From Rhizomys pruinosus (Eukaryota; Chordata; Mammalia; Rodentia; Spalacidae), in NCBI GenBank assembly GCA_009823505.1, contig VZQC01000557.1, forward strand, positions 222,260 through 286,259: a stretch of 64,000 nt of DNA, given 5' to 3'. The notes beneath the pieces are model-generated. The model was not told the DNA's origin, ran no database searches, and was given only the letters and a program-made list of their open reading frames with translations. Positions 22,760 through 33,447 of the stretch are shown here, piece after piece. The translations under genes were made by a program, and so were the position numbers. Numbering within the stretch: the stretch's first letter is position 1; each line of letters begins with the position of its first letter.

Positions 22760-22980
22760 GTTTGTTGTTGTTGTTGTGACACTGTCACATGGATGTTGTC
22801 TCCTGATTCTCTATGCAGCTAAGAATGCCTTTGAATTTCTTATCCTCCTGCTGTTGCCTCCCAAGAACTAAGATTATAGGTGTATGTCACTATACCCGGT
22901 TTGTTTGGTGCAGGAATGGACCCTAGGACCTTGTGCATACTAGGCAAAGATTTTTATACCTGAGCTACATCCCCAGCCCT
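22760..22980 (-). mobile_element. B4 SINE, reverse strand
   Basis: Reverse B1-like part ('tgcctcccaagaactaagat', tataggtgtatgtcactatac) followed by a reverse ID-like head ('gagctacatccccagccct', tgtgcatactaggcaaa). That order is B4. Confidence 0.8.
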
Positions 22981-23087
22981 AAAGAATATTTTTTTTCTAG
23001 AACTGGCTAGTATTACATATCCTGGAATAATAGCATATATATTTGAAATTTTTAGTAGAGTCAATGATGAGAAATAAGATAACAAGA

Positions 23088-23240
23088 AGTTGCGGGGCGT
23101 GGTGGCACACGCCTTTAATCCTAGCACTTGGGAGGCAGAGGCAGATGGATCTTTGTGAGTTCAAGGCCAGCCTGGTCTACAGAGCAAGTTCCAGGACAGC
23201 TGGGGCTACAGGGAGACCCTGTCTCGAAAAGACCAAAAAT
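23088..23240 (+). mobile_element. B1 SINE, young
   Basis: Nearly consensus B1: gcggggcgtggtggcacacg, gggaggcagaggcagatgg, 'agcctggtctacagagcaag', gagaccctgtctcgaaaag. CpGs are retained. Confidence 0.95.
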
Positions 23241-23294
23241 AAATAAATAAATAAATAAATAAACAAATAAATAAATAAATAAATAAATAAAGAG
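23241..23294 (+). repeat. (AAAT)n B1 tail microsatellite
   Basis: Tail of the preceding B1 expanded as AAAT units. Confidence 0.95.
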
Positions 23295-23784
23295 AGAGAA
23301 GTACCTAGCATGAAGCAAAAATTGAATGGGACTGTGCCAAAACGTCAAGTGCTCAAAGGATGTGAGGACACACAAGGAGAGCCGCACTCGGCCTGAACAA
23401 ATCCTTAGGAAGTGCCTCCTCTTCACTAGACAGAACTTTACCTAGGACTTGTTCCAAGATGGACAAAGTGATGTGACTTAGAAAACATACCAGGAATGAG
23501 CTGTGAGCGGGTCTAGAATCCACAATGACTTAGGTCGCACTGCATGTAACTGCCATCAACTGAAGATGAGAAGCTATGGAGAGACAGTACCAACAGCAAG
23601 ATCAGGCAGGCAGGTGAGAAGTGCAGTGTCTTTGTCTTGTCAACACACGGGGCTCTAAGGCCTCATGGGACAAAGTCAAGAAATAGGGGCAAGTTTAGTA
23701 AATCCTTCATATGTCTGGATTATCAGCTTTCTGTCACCATAAGCAACACCTGCAATAGGCAACCTATTTAAAAACAGTTCATGG

Positions 23785-24048
23785 GGCTGGAGAGATGGCC
23801 TAGAGGTTAAGAGCGCCGACCGCTCTTGCAGAGGACCCGGGTTCGATCCCCAGCACCCACATGGCGGCTGAGAATCGTCTGTAACTCCAATTCCAGGAGA
23901 ACTCCAGTTCCAGGGGAATCTGACACCCTCTTCTGACCTCTGCGGCATTGCACGACACAGGTGCACAAACCTGCATGCAGACAGTACATTTATACACATA
24001 GAAAATAAATAAATAACATAAAATAAAAGTTTAAAAAATAAAAAAAAT
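23785..24048 (+). mobile_element. B2 SINE, young subfamily with 17-bp internal duplication
   Basis: Near-consensus copy: 'ggggctggagagatggccta', 'aagagcgccgaccgctcttg', gacccgggttcgatccc; duplication at 23883-23916. High CpG retention suggests recent insertion. Confidence 0.96.
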
Positions 24049-24273
24049 TTTGATGCAAAAGTTTATTGTTTCGAGCAGAAGTTCATCATTTCAGTCAGTT
24101 CTTTGACCCAGTCTTTTGTTGTTGTTGTTCCTTCCAATTTGCATCACTCCAAAATATACATATATGCATGCCACATATATCTTTTAGCATCTTCATCTTA
24201 TGATTTCTTTTTTTAATTAGGCTGAAAGATGTCATGTTTGAAGGCTTCTCCTTGGCAAACCCAAATAACCATC
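24049..24273 (-). repeat. unclassified dispersed repeat, reverse copy
   Basis: Reverse complement matches 46995-47290 over about 220 bp: 'ttggagtgatgcaaattgga', then aggaacaacaac, then gactgggtcaaagaa, gatgaacttctgc. By eye most positions agree. It abuts the L1 piece; it may be an L1 3' end or LTR remnant. Confidence 0.75.
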
Positions 24274-25838
24274 ATTTATTTTCTTTCTTCTTTGTTTTTT
24301 GAGTAGTTTATATATTCTGGAAATCAATGCTTTGACAGATGTATGTGCAGGGAAGGTTTCCTCCCACTCTTTGGGTTTTCTCTTCACTTCCTTGATTGTT
24401 TCTTTTGATGTACAGAAGCTTTTGAGTTTAATGAGGTTAACAATTTGTCAATTGTTGACCTTATTTCCTGTGCAGCTGCTGTCTGATTTAGAAAGTTTTT
24501 TCCTGCACCTATGTCTTTTAGGTTGCTGCCAACTGTTTCTTCTATCACCTTCAGAGTTTTGGGTTTCATGTTGAGGTCTTTGATCCATTTGGAGTTGACT
24601 TTTGTACAGGGTGAGAGAGGTAGGGCTTTAACTTTATTTTCCTACAAGTGGTGATCCAGTTTTGCCAACACCATTTGCTAAAGATGCTGTCTTTCCTCCA
24701 TTGTGTCTTCTTGGCCCCCTTGTCAAATATGAGGTGGCTGAAATTGTATGTGCTCAAGTTTGGATCTTCAGTTTTGTTCCATTGGTCAATAGGTCTGTTT
24801 TTGTGCCAGTACTAAGCTGTTTTTATGACTGTAGCCCTGTAGTATAGTTTGAAGTCTGGTATAGAGATCCCCCTGCATCGCTCTTTTCACTCAGGGTTGC
24901 TTTGGCTATGCAGGCTATTTGGCTATTTATTTTTCCATATGAATTTAAGGATTTTTTTCCCAAACCTGTGAAGAAACTCTTGGGGATTTTAATTGGGATT
25001 GCATTGAATCCGTATATTAATTTTAATAGAATGGACGTTTTTACTATATTAATTTTCCCAATCCATGAGCATGGGAGGTCTTTCCATTTTCTGATGTCTT
25101 CTTCAATTTCCTTCTTCAGGGGTTTAAAAATTTGTTGAAGAGATCTTTGGTGTCTTTGGCTAGGTTTGTTCCTAGACATTTTATTGTTTTTGAGGCTATT
25201 GCAAGTGGGAAGGTCTCCTTGTATTCCTTTTTCAGTTGTTGGTGTAAAGAAAGACTACTGATTTTTCTGGGTTAATTTTGTATCCCACCACTTTAGTGAA
25301 ACTCTTAATCATTTCTAGGAATTTTCTGGTGGAGTTTTTAGCATCCTTTAGGTAAACTATCATATCATCTGCAAAAAGGGATAGCTTGACTTCTTCTTTT
25401 CCAATTAGTACTCCTTTAATTTCCTTGTCTTGCCTTATTGCCCTAGCAAGTGTTTCAAGCACTATTTTGAAGAGGAGCAGCGACAGGGGGCAGCCTTGCC
25501 AAGTTCCTATGTTTAAATGGAATGCTTCTGACTTTTCTCCAATTAGGATGATGTTGGCTGTGGGTTTCTTGTATGTGGCTTTGATTACATTGAGGAATGA
25601 TACCTCCAATCCAATTTCCTCTAGGACTTTAAGCATGAAGGGATGCTGGATTTTATCAAAGGCTTTTTCTGTGTCAATTGAGATAATTGTGTGGTTTTTG
25701 TCTTTCAATCCATTTATGTGTTTTATGATATTTATTGATTTTAATGTGTTGAACTATCCCTGCATCTCTAGTATGAATACAACTTGGTCATGATGATCTT
25801 TTGATGTGGGTATTTGGTTTGCAAGTATTTTGTTAGGG
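24274..25838 (-). mobile_element. L1 LINE fragment, ORF2 reverse transcriptase region, reverse strand
   Basis: The reverse strand encodes pieces of L1 ORF2p, the endonuclease/reverse transcriptase that mobilises L1. Visible are [18 protein letters not shown], the turn GTWQGCPLS, the catalytic FADDMIVY and, downstream, CSWIGKINIVKTSILLKLIY and LKVIEETVGSNLKDIGAGK. Frameshifts and stops split it into at least three frames (25232-25708, 24823-25179, 24384-24569), so it is dead. Endonuclease and ORF1 are absent; the element is 5'-truncated, and its 3' end stops inside or just after ORF2 at an A-rich segment near 24274-24300. Confidence 0.95.
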
Positions 25839-26078
25839 GTGGGCTCTGGCAGAAGTGGGTCAGTAGGGGCAGGCCTTTGAAGTCTTACCTGTGCCCTCTC
25901 CTTCCCCACAGCTGCCATGTGACCAAGCCTGCACTCTGCCATGAGAGCTGCTTCTGCCATGCCTTCCTTCTCACGATGGACTGAATTCTTCAAAATCATG
26001 AGCCACAAGAAACCTTCCCCCTGAGTTGTCTCTGTCAGATGTTCTAGTCCTAGTGATGTAAAAGTAACTAACTCAGGG
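25839..26078 (+). mobile_element. MaLR-type LTR fragment
   Basis: Text such as 'gctgccatgtgaccaagcct', tctgccatgccttcc, 'gatggactgaattcttcaaa', 'agtgatgtaaaagtaactaa' resembles the 3' half of an MT/ORR1-type LTR. Degenerate and truncated at the left. Confidence 0.6.
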
Positions 26079-27228
26079 GCCATTAAAACCATTATGTGAG
26101 TAGTGTTTTATTTGCTCTTTGGTAGAAATGAACCTTATAACAGGGACAACAAATGAGCTAAATGATCTAAAGATGAGCAGAAGTGTTTAAAGAAATTATA
26201 ACATCATGGTATAAATCTATTTATCTACAGATACCATCCCCCAAACAGAGTACTTGAAACACTGTAAATTCATGACTCAATTCCTCATTCAAATCCAACC
26301 ACTGATAGAAAGGAAAGCTTCAATCAAAAACAGTTTTTCCAAATGGTCAGCAGAAAGGATTTTTGAGTCTTGGGTGCAGAACACTTCACTAGGCTTAGTA
26401 AAGACTATAAGAGTTTGGAACTTAATGTCTCCAAAGGACTACCTATTAAGGATTGGCTCAAGATTGGTGTTATTGGATAGTGACAGAAACTTTACGAGGT
26501 CTGAGTTAATGAGAGGTCTTGGGTCATAGAGACATGCCCTCGGAAGGAACTCTGGGAACTCTGATTGTTTCCTCTTTCACTCCCTTAGGCTTCCTGACCA
26601 TATGGTGAGTGGTTTTTCACTGCACCTGCTCCATAATACCCTGTGTCTCAACACAAGCCCAAAGCGGTGGGTGCCTCTCTGGTTGTGAACTCAACTGTTA
26701 CAAAATGTGCTTCAGATCCTCCCCCCGCCTGCCCTGCAGCAGCCGTGCCCCCAAATCCCCCTTAGCGGCTGCCCCATGTAAGACCCTGACCAGCCCCTGT
26801 GCCTCTCACAGCCATTTCTATCCCAAGGGAAGTCTACAGTCTAGTCTGATGAGGTCAGCTGTGGTCACTTTGTTTCTCACCTATTGTTCCTGTATTCTGT
26901 GCTCCAAAACCTATTACAAATAATATCACTTTTCAAGGAAAGAATTGACACATCAAAAACTCTGGCTATGTTTTGTGAAAAAAAAATACAATAAACATTG
27001 AACAAAAGTCTTAAGATGAGCTGCTGAAGGCACTGAAAAGTGTCTAAAGACAAGCAAACCCTTGAGCTGGGAGAAGACTGCCTTCTCAAGACCACGACTG
27101 CTGATTTCCTTCTGAGACGCCTTCCCCAACTCAGCCCCACACCATGTACTGCAACAGCCTTACAGGTGTGAGGGAAGATGCTGCAGGTCAGAGCCAGCCA
27201 GGAGCAGGCACACGTACTGATAAGCACT
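26079..27228. other. intergenic DNA next to the provirus
   Basis: No confident assignment. The part at 26540-26890 is C-rich and LTR-like in style, but I cannot place it. Confidence 0.35.
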
Positions 27229-27636
27229 GTTCATTTGGGGCCCCTGGCTCCTTCCTGTGCAGGCTGGAAAGCCCCAGCCTGTCCATACTTATCCTGCCCC
27301 CACCCACACTAGAAAGTCCCAAAGACCCGGATTTTGCCAAGGCCAGGTTCTGGTGACAGATGCAGCCTGTTCCCCTGGTGACACCAGCTCTCCCAAGTGC
27401 CCGCCCAGGTGCTCAGCCTGTGGCCATACATGGGTATAAACCAACTCCTAATTGACATGTCACCTCTCCTCACCCCTGGACTTATAGAACCCTCTGGCCT
27501 TGGGTCTCAGGTGTGACTTCCCTAGCCCTGTTCTTTGGAATCTGTGAACCTTCCCCAAGAGCTGCACCAATAAACCTGTGTTTGTTTGTTGCCAATCTGG
27601 TCTGATCTGGTTGCTTTGGATAGGGTGAGCCTTTAA
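27229..27636 (+). repeat. 5' LTR of the endogenous retrovirus
   Basis: Starts TGTTCATTTGGGGCCCC. It carries a degraded TATA-like 'acttatagaa' at about 27479-27489 (the 3' LTR has tataaaa), a poly-A signal AATAAA at 27569-27574 followed by a GT-rich segment, and ends cctttaa where the 3' LTR has cctttca. Confidence 0.9.
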
Positions 27637-27638
27637 TC

Positions 27639-27656
27639 TGGTGCTGAAACTCAGGA
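27639..27656 (+). promoter_or_regulatory. primer-binding site, tRNA-Phe-like
   Basis: tggtgctgaaactcagga begins two bases after the LTR end. It matches the complement of the tRNA-Phe 3' end as I know it (TGGTGCCGAAACCCGGGA) at 15 of 18 positions. Confidence 0.8.
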
Positions 27657-27962
27657 GGAGTTGAGCCCCCTGCCCAGCAGGCCGGACCTCCAGACACTAG
27701 GGGACCACTCCCGTCCCATCTTGTGCCCCTATGAGGTTGACTTTTGATTTGGGTAAGTTGTTTATCTCTGGCCATTGCTTTCTGGTTGCTGTCTGAAAGT
27801 CATTTTTGTGCCAAGACAAACTGTTCTCTGTTTTCTGTTTAATTGGGGAAACTTGGTGGATCAGGAGACAACCCATCCCCAGGAGTACCCATCACCAACC
27901 AGACTCTGATCACTGTGGAGGACACCCTGTATTGATCCTTGGCCTCCGGCTTAGGCTTTACA

Positions 27963-29560
27963 ATGGGCAACTCTAAGTCCAAACAAGACGCACAGATGCC
28001 CCTGGGGTGTCTGCTCCAAAATTTTTCTAAATCGGGATTTTCTCAGTCCTTACGCTGAAAGTACTTAATTTTTTACTTGTCAGTGGCTCAGCCCCAGTAT
28101 ATTTTACACAACAAATCTCAGTGGCTTCCGGAGGGCGCTTTCGATTTCAGTATTCTCCATGATCTTGAGAACTTTGCCAAACAACAGCAAATGTTCTGAG
28201 CTCCCATATGTACAGATTTTGGGGGACCTGCACTCTTGCCCCTCCCTCTACAGCTAGTGTTCTACGGCCCAGGTCCTCCTGACCAGGCTGCCCTCTCAGT
28301 GACTCTCCTTCTGACTTTCCCCTGAGGACCAGGACCCTGACTCTTCTCTGCTCTCAGGAACACCCTGAGTCCCTTGCTGCCCCCCTCCCCATACCTCATC
28401 GTCCTGACAGCCTCTCCCATACCAGCCCCCCACTTCCGCACTTCCACTCCTTCCACACCTCAGCTACCCCTGCCACCCCCACCCTCTCTGCCCCACACTG
28501 CCCCTGCTCCCCATCACTGCACTGGCTCTCCCCACAATGCATCACCTGTAGCTTCCCACACATGGTCTCTGCAGCCCCCTCCCCCGCTCTCCTCTGCCCA
28601 CTCCAGGCGGTGACCGGAATGGAGTGCATTGCCTGTATACATACCCCCTTCTCCCTACAGGACCTCTCTCAAATTGAAAACCTCAGGCTCTTTCTCGGCT
28701 AATCCTTCTGCTTACATCAAAGAGTTTCACTATGTCTCCCAAGCTTATGGCCTCACCTGGCATAATCTCTGTCCTTGGCCTCCACCTTTACCCTGAGGAA
28801 GCACAAGCAATTTCAGGCAACGGCAAGGCAGTATGCCCATCAGACCCACTTGGTTGATAAAACAGGCCCTGTCGGTGCCGTGGTGGTACTTGATGAAGAG
28901 CCCAACTGGGACTGTCAGCCAGGCCAAAAAGGCCACCAGAGAAAGGACCTTATGGTCTGATGCCTTCTTCGAGGTATGGGGCAGCATCTAACAACGTAGT
29001 TAGTTTTGATAAACTCTGAGAAGCCACCCAATGGTCCAATGAAAATCGCCATATTCCTTAATAGACTACAGGAGGCCTTAACTCAATATACCTTGGCCAC
29101 CCATTTCATCTGAAAGTTGGCCCCTGATGTCCACAAAAATAAAAACAAAAACAGAGAGGATGGACAGACACCAGACTCCCATCCAGGATTTGGTGAGGAT
29201 GGCTTTCAAGGTCTTTAACACCAGGGAGGAGGCAGTTGAATGTTCCCTACAGGCTCGACTACAACAAAAGACTTCACCCAAACTCAGGCTTTGGTAGCTG
29301 CCCCGAGGCCTACAACATTGCCACAGAAAGGTTTGGGGAGTGCTCTGAGGCCCCATTCTGCAGGAGCCCAGCCTAAGTCAACCCTGCCTGGGGCCTGTTT
29401 CAAATGCAGCCAGGAAGGCCACTGGGCCTGCGGCTGCCCCAGTTCCCAGCTGCCTTCCAAGCCTTACCCTGCCTGCCAACAATCTGGCCACTGGATTGTC
29501 TGCATCCGGGGTCCTCCCCAGGCCACCCCGAGAGGGTGCCACCTCACAGGCTAGGACGCC
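27963..29560 (+). pseudogene. gag: ERV gag remnant
   Basis: Gag is the retroviral structural polyprotein. A start at 27963 gives MGNSKSKQDA with the N-terminal Gly expected for myristoylation; a stop follows after about 30 codons. A proline/serine-rich segment (28370-28610), a capsid entry motif (PFSLQDLSQIENL, about 28647-28690) and a capsid tail (PNGPMKIAIFLNRLQEAL, about 29030) follow in different frames. The nucleocapsid end at 29390-29510 has one intact zinc knuckle (CFKCSQEGHWACGC, CX2CX4HX4C) and a second one that has lost its first cysteine. Several frameshifts and stops make it non-coding. Confidence 0.85.
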
Positions 29561-29599
29561 CAAGACTTCTCAGCCTGGCAGGAGAGTGACAGCCTTGAC

Positions 29600-30130
29600 C
29601 TGGCAACTCCCCTCACCCTAGTGCAGCCCAGGGCAATGCTCTGGGTAGCTGGTAAGCCCACTGCCTTCTTGGTGGATATGGTGGTCACCTATTCTGTTTT
29701 GCCGACCCACTTGGGCCCCACCATATCCTCACCAATGTCTGTCACAGGAGTTGACAGAACTTCCTCTTTCCCACCCAGGACTTTGCCATTCCTGGCTTGG
29801 CCAGGTGTTTCTCTTTCCCACTCCTTCTTAGTCATGCCTGCCCGCCCAGGGCCCTTACTCAGCTATGACATCCTCTGTTGCTTTGGGGCAACCCTCTTCT
29901 TGCTGCCCTTAACCTCTTTGGATTTTCACCTCCTCTTCCCCTTAACTGCCTCCCAGATTCCCTCCCCTGGACTCACCATCCCCACCCTTCAGGTTTGGAA
30001 CACCTCCACCCCTGTAGTGGCTGCACACCCACAGCCTGTCCATATCCCCTTTAAGGACCCTTTTTCCTTCCCCTCCAGACCCCAATTCCCCATTTCTGAG
30101 CCCCATCATCACAGCCTCAAGCCTATTACC
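29600..30130 (+). pseudogene. pro: ERV protease remnant
   Basis: The 171-codon open frame at 29621-30136 begins with retroviral aspartic protease text: LWVAGKPTAFLVDMVVTYSVLP. The family active site is D-T/S-G; here the Asp is followed by Met-Val, so the catalytic triad is lost. The later SHSFLVMPARPGPLLSYDIL matches the C-terminal half of the protease fold, with the usual GRD-like triplet also altered. Beyond about 29930 the frame reads into the protease-RT linker. It is open but not expected to be active. Confidence 0.8.
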
Positions 30131-30169
30131 TCCTGACTTCTAACCCAGGGGCTCATCCCTATTGACTCA

Positions 30170-30890
30170 CCCTGCAACACCCCCATCCTCCCTGTCCACA
30201 AACCATCTGGTGCCTATTGCTTAGTGCAGGACCTCCAACTCACCAACAGGCAGTCAGTCTGGTGGTCGCCAATCCCTACACCCTTCTCTATAATGTTCTC
30301 CCCAACACCACCCACTTTACGGTCTTGGACCTGAAAGACACTTTCTTCACTGTCCCCCTACAACCTAGGAAGACCCAGACAACTCAGTTGTATGGTTCGT
30401 CCTCAGGGCTTCCAGGATAGCACCCATTTCTTTGGTCAGGCCCTTGCTGGGAATCTTGCCTCTTGTGACCTTAAGCCCAGTGTTCTACTCCAATATGTGG
30501 ATGACCTCTGCAGCCTTTCTCTCAGTCGCTTTCCTTCTCAACTTCCGTGCTTACTGAGGGTATCATGTCTCCCCATCTATAGCCCAACTATGCTCTCATG
30601 CTATTACTTACTTGGGGGCCCAGGTCAGCCTGGGCTCAAAAACTCTTACTTCCAACCTGGTTTGGGCCCTCTGGGACTTGCAGTTTCCAACTACAGTGGA
30701 CCAGATTCTCTCCTTTCTGGGCTTGGTGGGATTTTTTTCTGCCACTAGATTCCCAATTTTGCCACTACAGATAAACATTTCTACCAGGCAGCCAGAGAGA
30801 CCCACTCAGAGCCTCTCTCACCTGGCTTTGGTCCACTGCCATCCCTGCCTTTCAATGGTGCTTCTTCATCCAAGAGACTTGGCAGGATGA
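30170..30890 (+). pseudogene. pol: ERV pol remnant, reverse transcriptase only
   Basis: RT begins with NTPILPVHKPSGAYCLVQDL (about 30178-30237), the gammaretroviral RT entry motif. The palm follows in another frame (MVRPQGFQDSTHFFGQAL, from 30392) and the catalytic YVDD is intact at 30494-30505. The thumb/connection text FLGLVGFFSATRFPILPL lies at about 30715-30770. At least three frame changes break it. After about 30890 the next recognisable segment is already envelope-like, so RNase H and integrase, normally about 1.8-2 kb, are absent. Confidence 0.87.
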
Positions 30891-30929
30891 AGTAGGCATC
30901 CAGGCTGCTCACAGGGGCCAACAGGACTG

Positions 30930-32440
30930 ATCCCCACAGGGTCCCAAGACCTTGTCTCTATCCCAATATCAACTTTCAAACGCATACAGGGAAAATGGTC
31001 AGAAGCCGCCCTATGCTTTACCTATGACCAGGCCTATGAGGATCGCCACATGCAATGGGTGAAGGAAAATGACGGTTGCCCATGGCACTACTGAACCATG
31101 CATAGACTGGCCAGATGTGAGAGGGACCAGTGCAATGAATGATTCCACTCTCCCAGGTCTGTGTGGACCTTACAGCCAATGCCTACTGGAGAGAAAACCC
31201 CTCCCAACTTTACATTAACATTAAAGACCCCTGGGATGACTGCTGGGTCAAAGGTGTTGAGGGCAAGGTATACTGATGGTCCACATACTCATATCCATGA
31301 GAGACAAAGTCCCAGACATACTTCGGGACCTGGCTGAACAAGCACGAGTTATAATGCAACGAGAAGCCTCACTTCAGTCTCAGGTCGGTGGGGACTCATC
31401 CCCGGGCAAACCCTTCTGGCTGGGACTGGTGAGGGAGGTGGCTGCCCTCGTCAACATCTCAGGGCTCACCAAGCTCACCATTTGCTTCCTTGGTGTGGCT
31501 CGAGGCCACCCGCCTTTGGCCCATCTCCCTGCCACACCCCTTCAACGACACACCCCACCCTTCTCCGTCCTCCCAGCCTACAGTCAACATCCACCACGTC
31601 CCTTTACACAACGACTCACAGGACTCTCAGCTTTTCTGGCCCATCTACTTTGTATCGCACACTAAGTCCTCTGTGAAGGTCACTAACTCCTCTGTGACAG
31701 CCACCCTGACATTCCTAAGGGGGGGGATTTTGGGGGCAATAAAACTCTATTAAAAACCCCATCAGCCCCCCACCCTGTTTCCCGTGCCTTCCCCCAGTTA
31801 ACACTTTATGGACAGGCCTAATTTACCTGCTGCTAGTGTCCCCGGGGTCATGGCGGGCCTGTCTCTGGCCACCTTTCTGGTAGCCTCTGACCTCAGCACC
31901 ATTGCCCTGGCTCACACAGTCACCTCTTATTGAAGAATTCTCAGAACAACTCCAAGCTGCCGTCTAAGATTTAGCCACCTCACTTGCTTCCCTCCAGGAC
32001 AGATCACCTCAGTGGCCCAAGTGATCCTCCAGAACCAATGTGTCTGCCTCTCCTCACAGTGGACAAGGCGTGTTCCTGGGCAAGGAACACTGTCATTACA
32101 TCAACGAATCTGGCCTGGTGGAAACCCAAGTAGAGTCCCTTCACAAACTGGGAGATAATGCTGCAGGTAAAACCAGCCAACCTCTTCTCTAGCATAACAG
32201 TGGTAGTCTTCCCTCTTTACTTGGTTGGCCCCTGCCATGGCCCCCCAAGTCATCATTTTGCTTATTTTTTTTCTCATTGCTCCTTATCTTCTCCCTTTCC
32301 TCCAGGCACAGATCTGTGAGTGCTCCATGTTGGCCTGGCGGTTAACCAGTGCTTCTGCACTCATACATTCCTTTGAGCACAGAACTACTGACTCCTAACT
32401 CCCCCTCCCATGCCATCCCATTTCAGCAGGAAGTAGCCAG
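30930..32440 (+). pseudogene. env: ERV env remnant
   Basis: Fragments in several frames resemble a gammaretroviral envelope: a surface-subunit-like stretch at about 30960-31700 and a transmembrane-subunit-like stretch at about 31800-32420, with a heptad-like ectodomain, a conserved cysteine-containing segment near 32070-32130 and a hydrophobic membrane anchor at about 32220-32310. Multiple in-frame stops and frameshifts interrupt it and no long open frame survives. No function is expected. Confidence 0.7.
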
Positions 32441-32477
32441 ATCTGAACGGCCACCCATATATCCAAAGAGGTTGGGA

Positions 32478-32889
32478 TGTTCTTTGGGGGCCCCTTGGCT
32501 CATCCTCCTGCAGGCTGGAAAGCCCCAGCCTGTCCACACTCAGCTTGCCCCTACCCATACTGGAAAGTCTGAAACACTGGATGGTGCCAAGGCCAGGTTC
32601 GGGTGACTGATGCAGCCTGTGCCCCTGGTGTCACCAGCTCTCCCAGCTCCTGCCCAGGTGCTCTGCCTATGGCCATACATGGAAACAAACCAACTCCACA
32701 TTGACATGTCACCTCTCCTCACCCCTAGACCTATAAAATCCTCCTGCCTCAGGCCTCGGGCATGACTTCCTTCCCTGGCCCTGTTCTTTGGGACCAGTGA
32801 ACCTCGACCAAGAGCGGCACCAATAAACCTGCATTTGTTTGTTGCCAATCTGGTCTGATCCGGTTGCTTTGCATAGGGCAAGCCTTTCA
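32478..32889 (+). repeat. 3' LTR of the endogenous retrovirus
   Basis: Starts TGTTCTTTGGGGGCCCC after a purine-rich 'ccaaagaggttggga' that could be the polypurine tract. TATA box (cctataaaatcc) at about 32730-32741, AATAAA at 32822-32827, ends CA at 32889. It is 412 bp against 408 bp for the 5' LTR, with perhaps 50-60 differences by eye. Confidence 0.9.
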
Positions 32890-33447
32890 AGGGCGAGGAC
32901 AGAATGGTGTGGATGGAGATGAAGGGTCACAAAAACAGACCTACTAAAGTTTCAGCATCCTAGGTCACTGGAAAATCATCTGTATGCAGATTTATACTTC
33001 CAGAAATCATCACTGAGGATGAATTAGAAGCAAAAATGGGGTGTGTGCCATTAACTCAACTTTGGGAAGTGAAAGAAATTTGATTTGTTTGAATATCAGG
33101 ATTGGAGTGCACAGGCTCTTGGCAGCCGCTCTCACTCACTGGGCGTTTTTCAGGATGGGAAGTGCACTGTGATTGACTCCATTCCTGCCACACAGCACAA
33201 GAGGCTGGAAGATGGAGAAAGACCAAGGTAATGTTCCAAACTTTGATAAATTGAGCCTGTTGGCCTTATTTAATTGGATTTCCATTGCAGTATTAGCAGT
33301 ATCTCTGAAGTTGTCACTGATAAAGATTACAAATAAAGTTGTGCCAGTTTCCATGAGCTACAGATTCTTTAAATTTTATTTATACTAATCACTATTTCAA
33401 ATATATAGGCATTGCCCAAGCATAGTGTTGGCATTGCCCAAGCATAG
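32890..33447. other. intergenic DNA, nothing recognised
   Basis: No gene or element seen. A 19-bp direct repeat 'gcattgcccaagcatagtg' (about 33409-33427 and 33431-33449) lies just before the next LTR. Confidence 0.45.

Larger units (their letters stand above)
27229..32889 (+). mobile_element. class I endogenous retrovirus with both LTRs, decayed, pol-deleted
   Basis: About 5.7 kb from TG at 27229 to CA at 32889, with two similar direct LTRs, a primer-binding site just inside the 5' LTR, and gag, pro, pol and env remnants in order. Gag with a proline-rich middle, two zinc knuckles and the pol start motif point to a gammaretrovirus-like (class I) element; the tRNA-Phe-like primer site points to an ERV-F-like lineage. 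It is shorter than the usual 8-9 kb because RNase H and integrase are missing from pol. Every frame contains stops and shifts. LTRs differ at roughly one site in seven by eye, so the insertion is old. No target-site duplication is visible (gcac before, aggg after). Confidence 0.92.
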
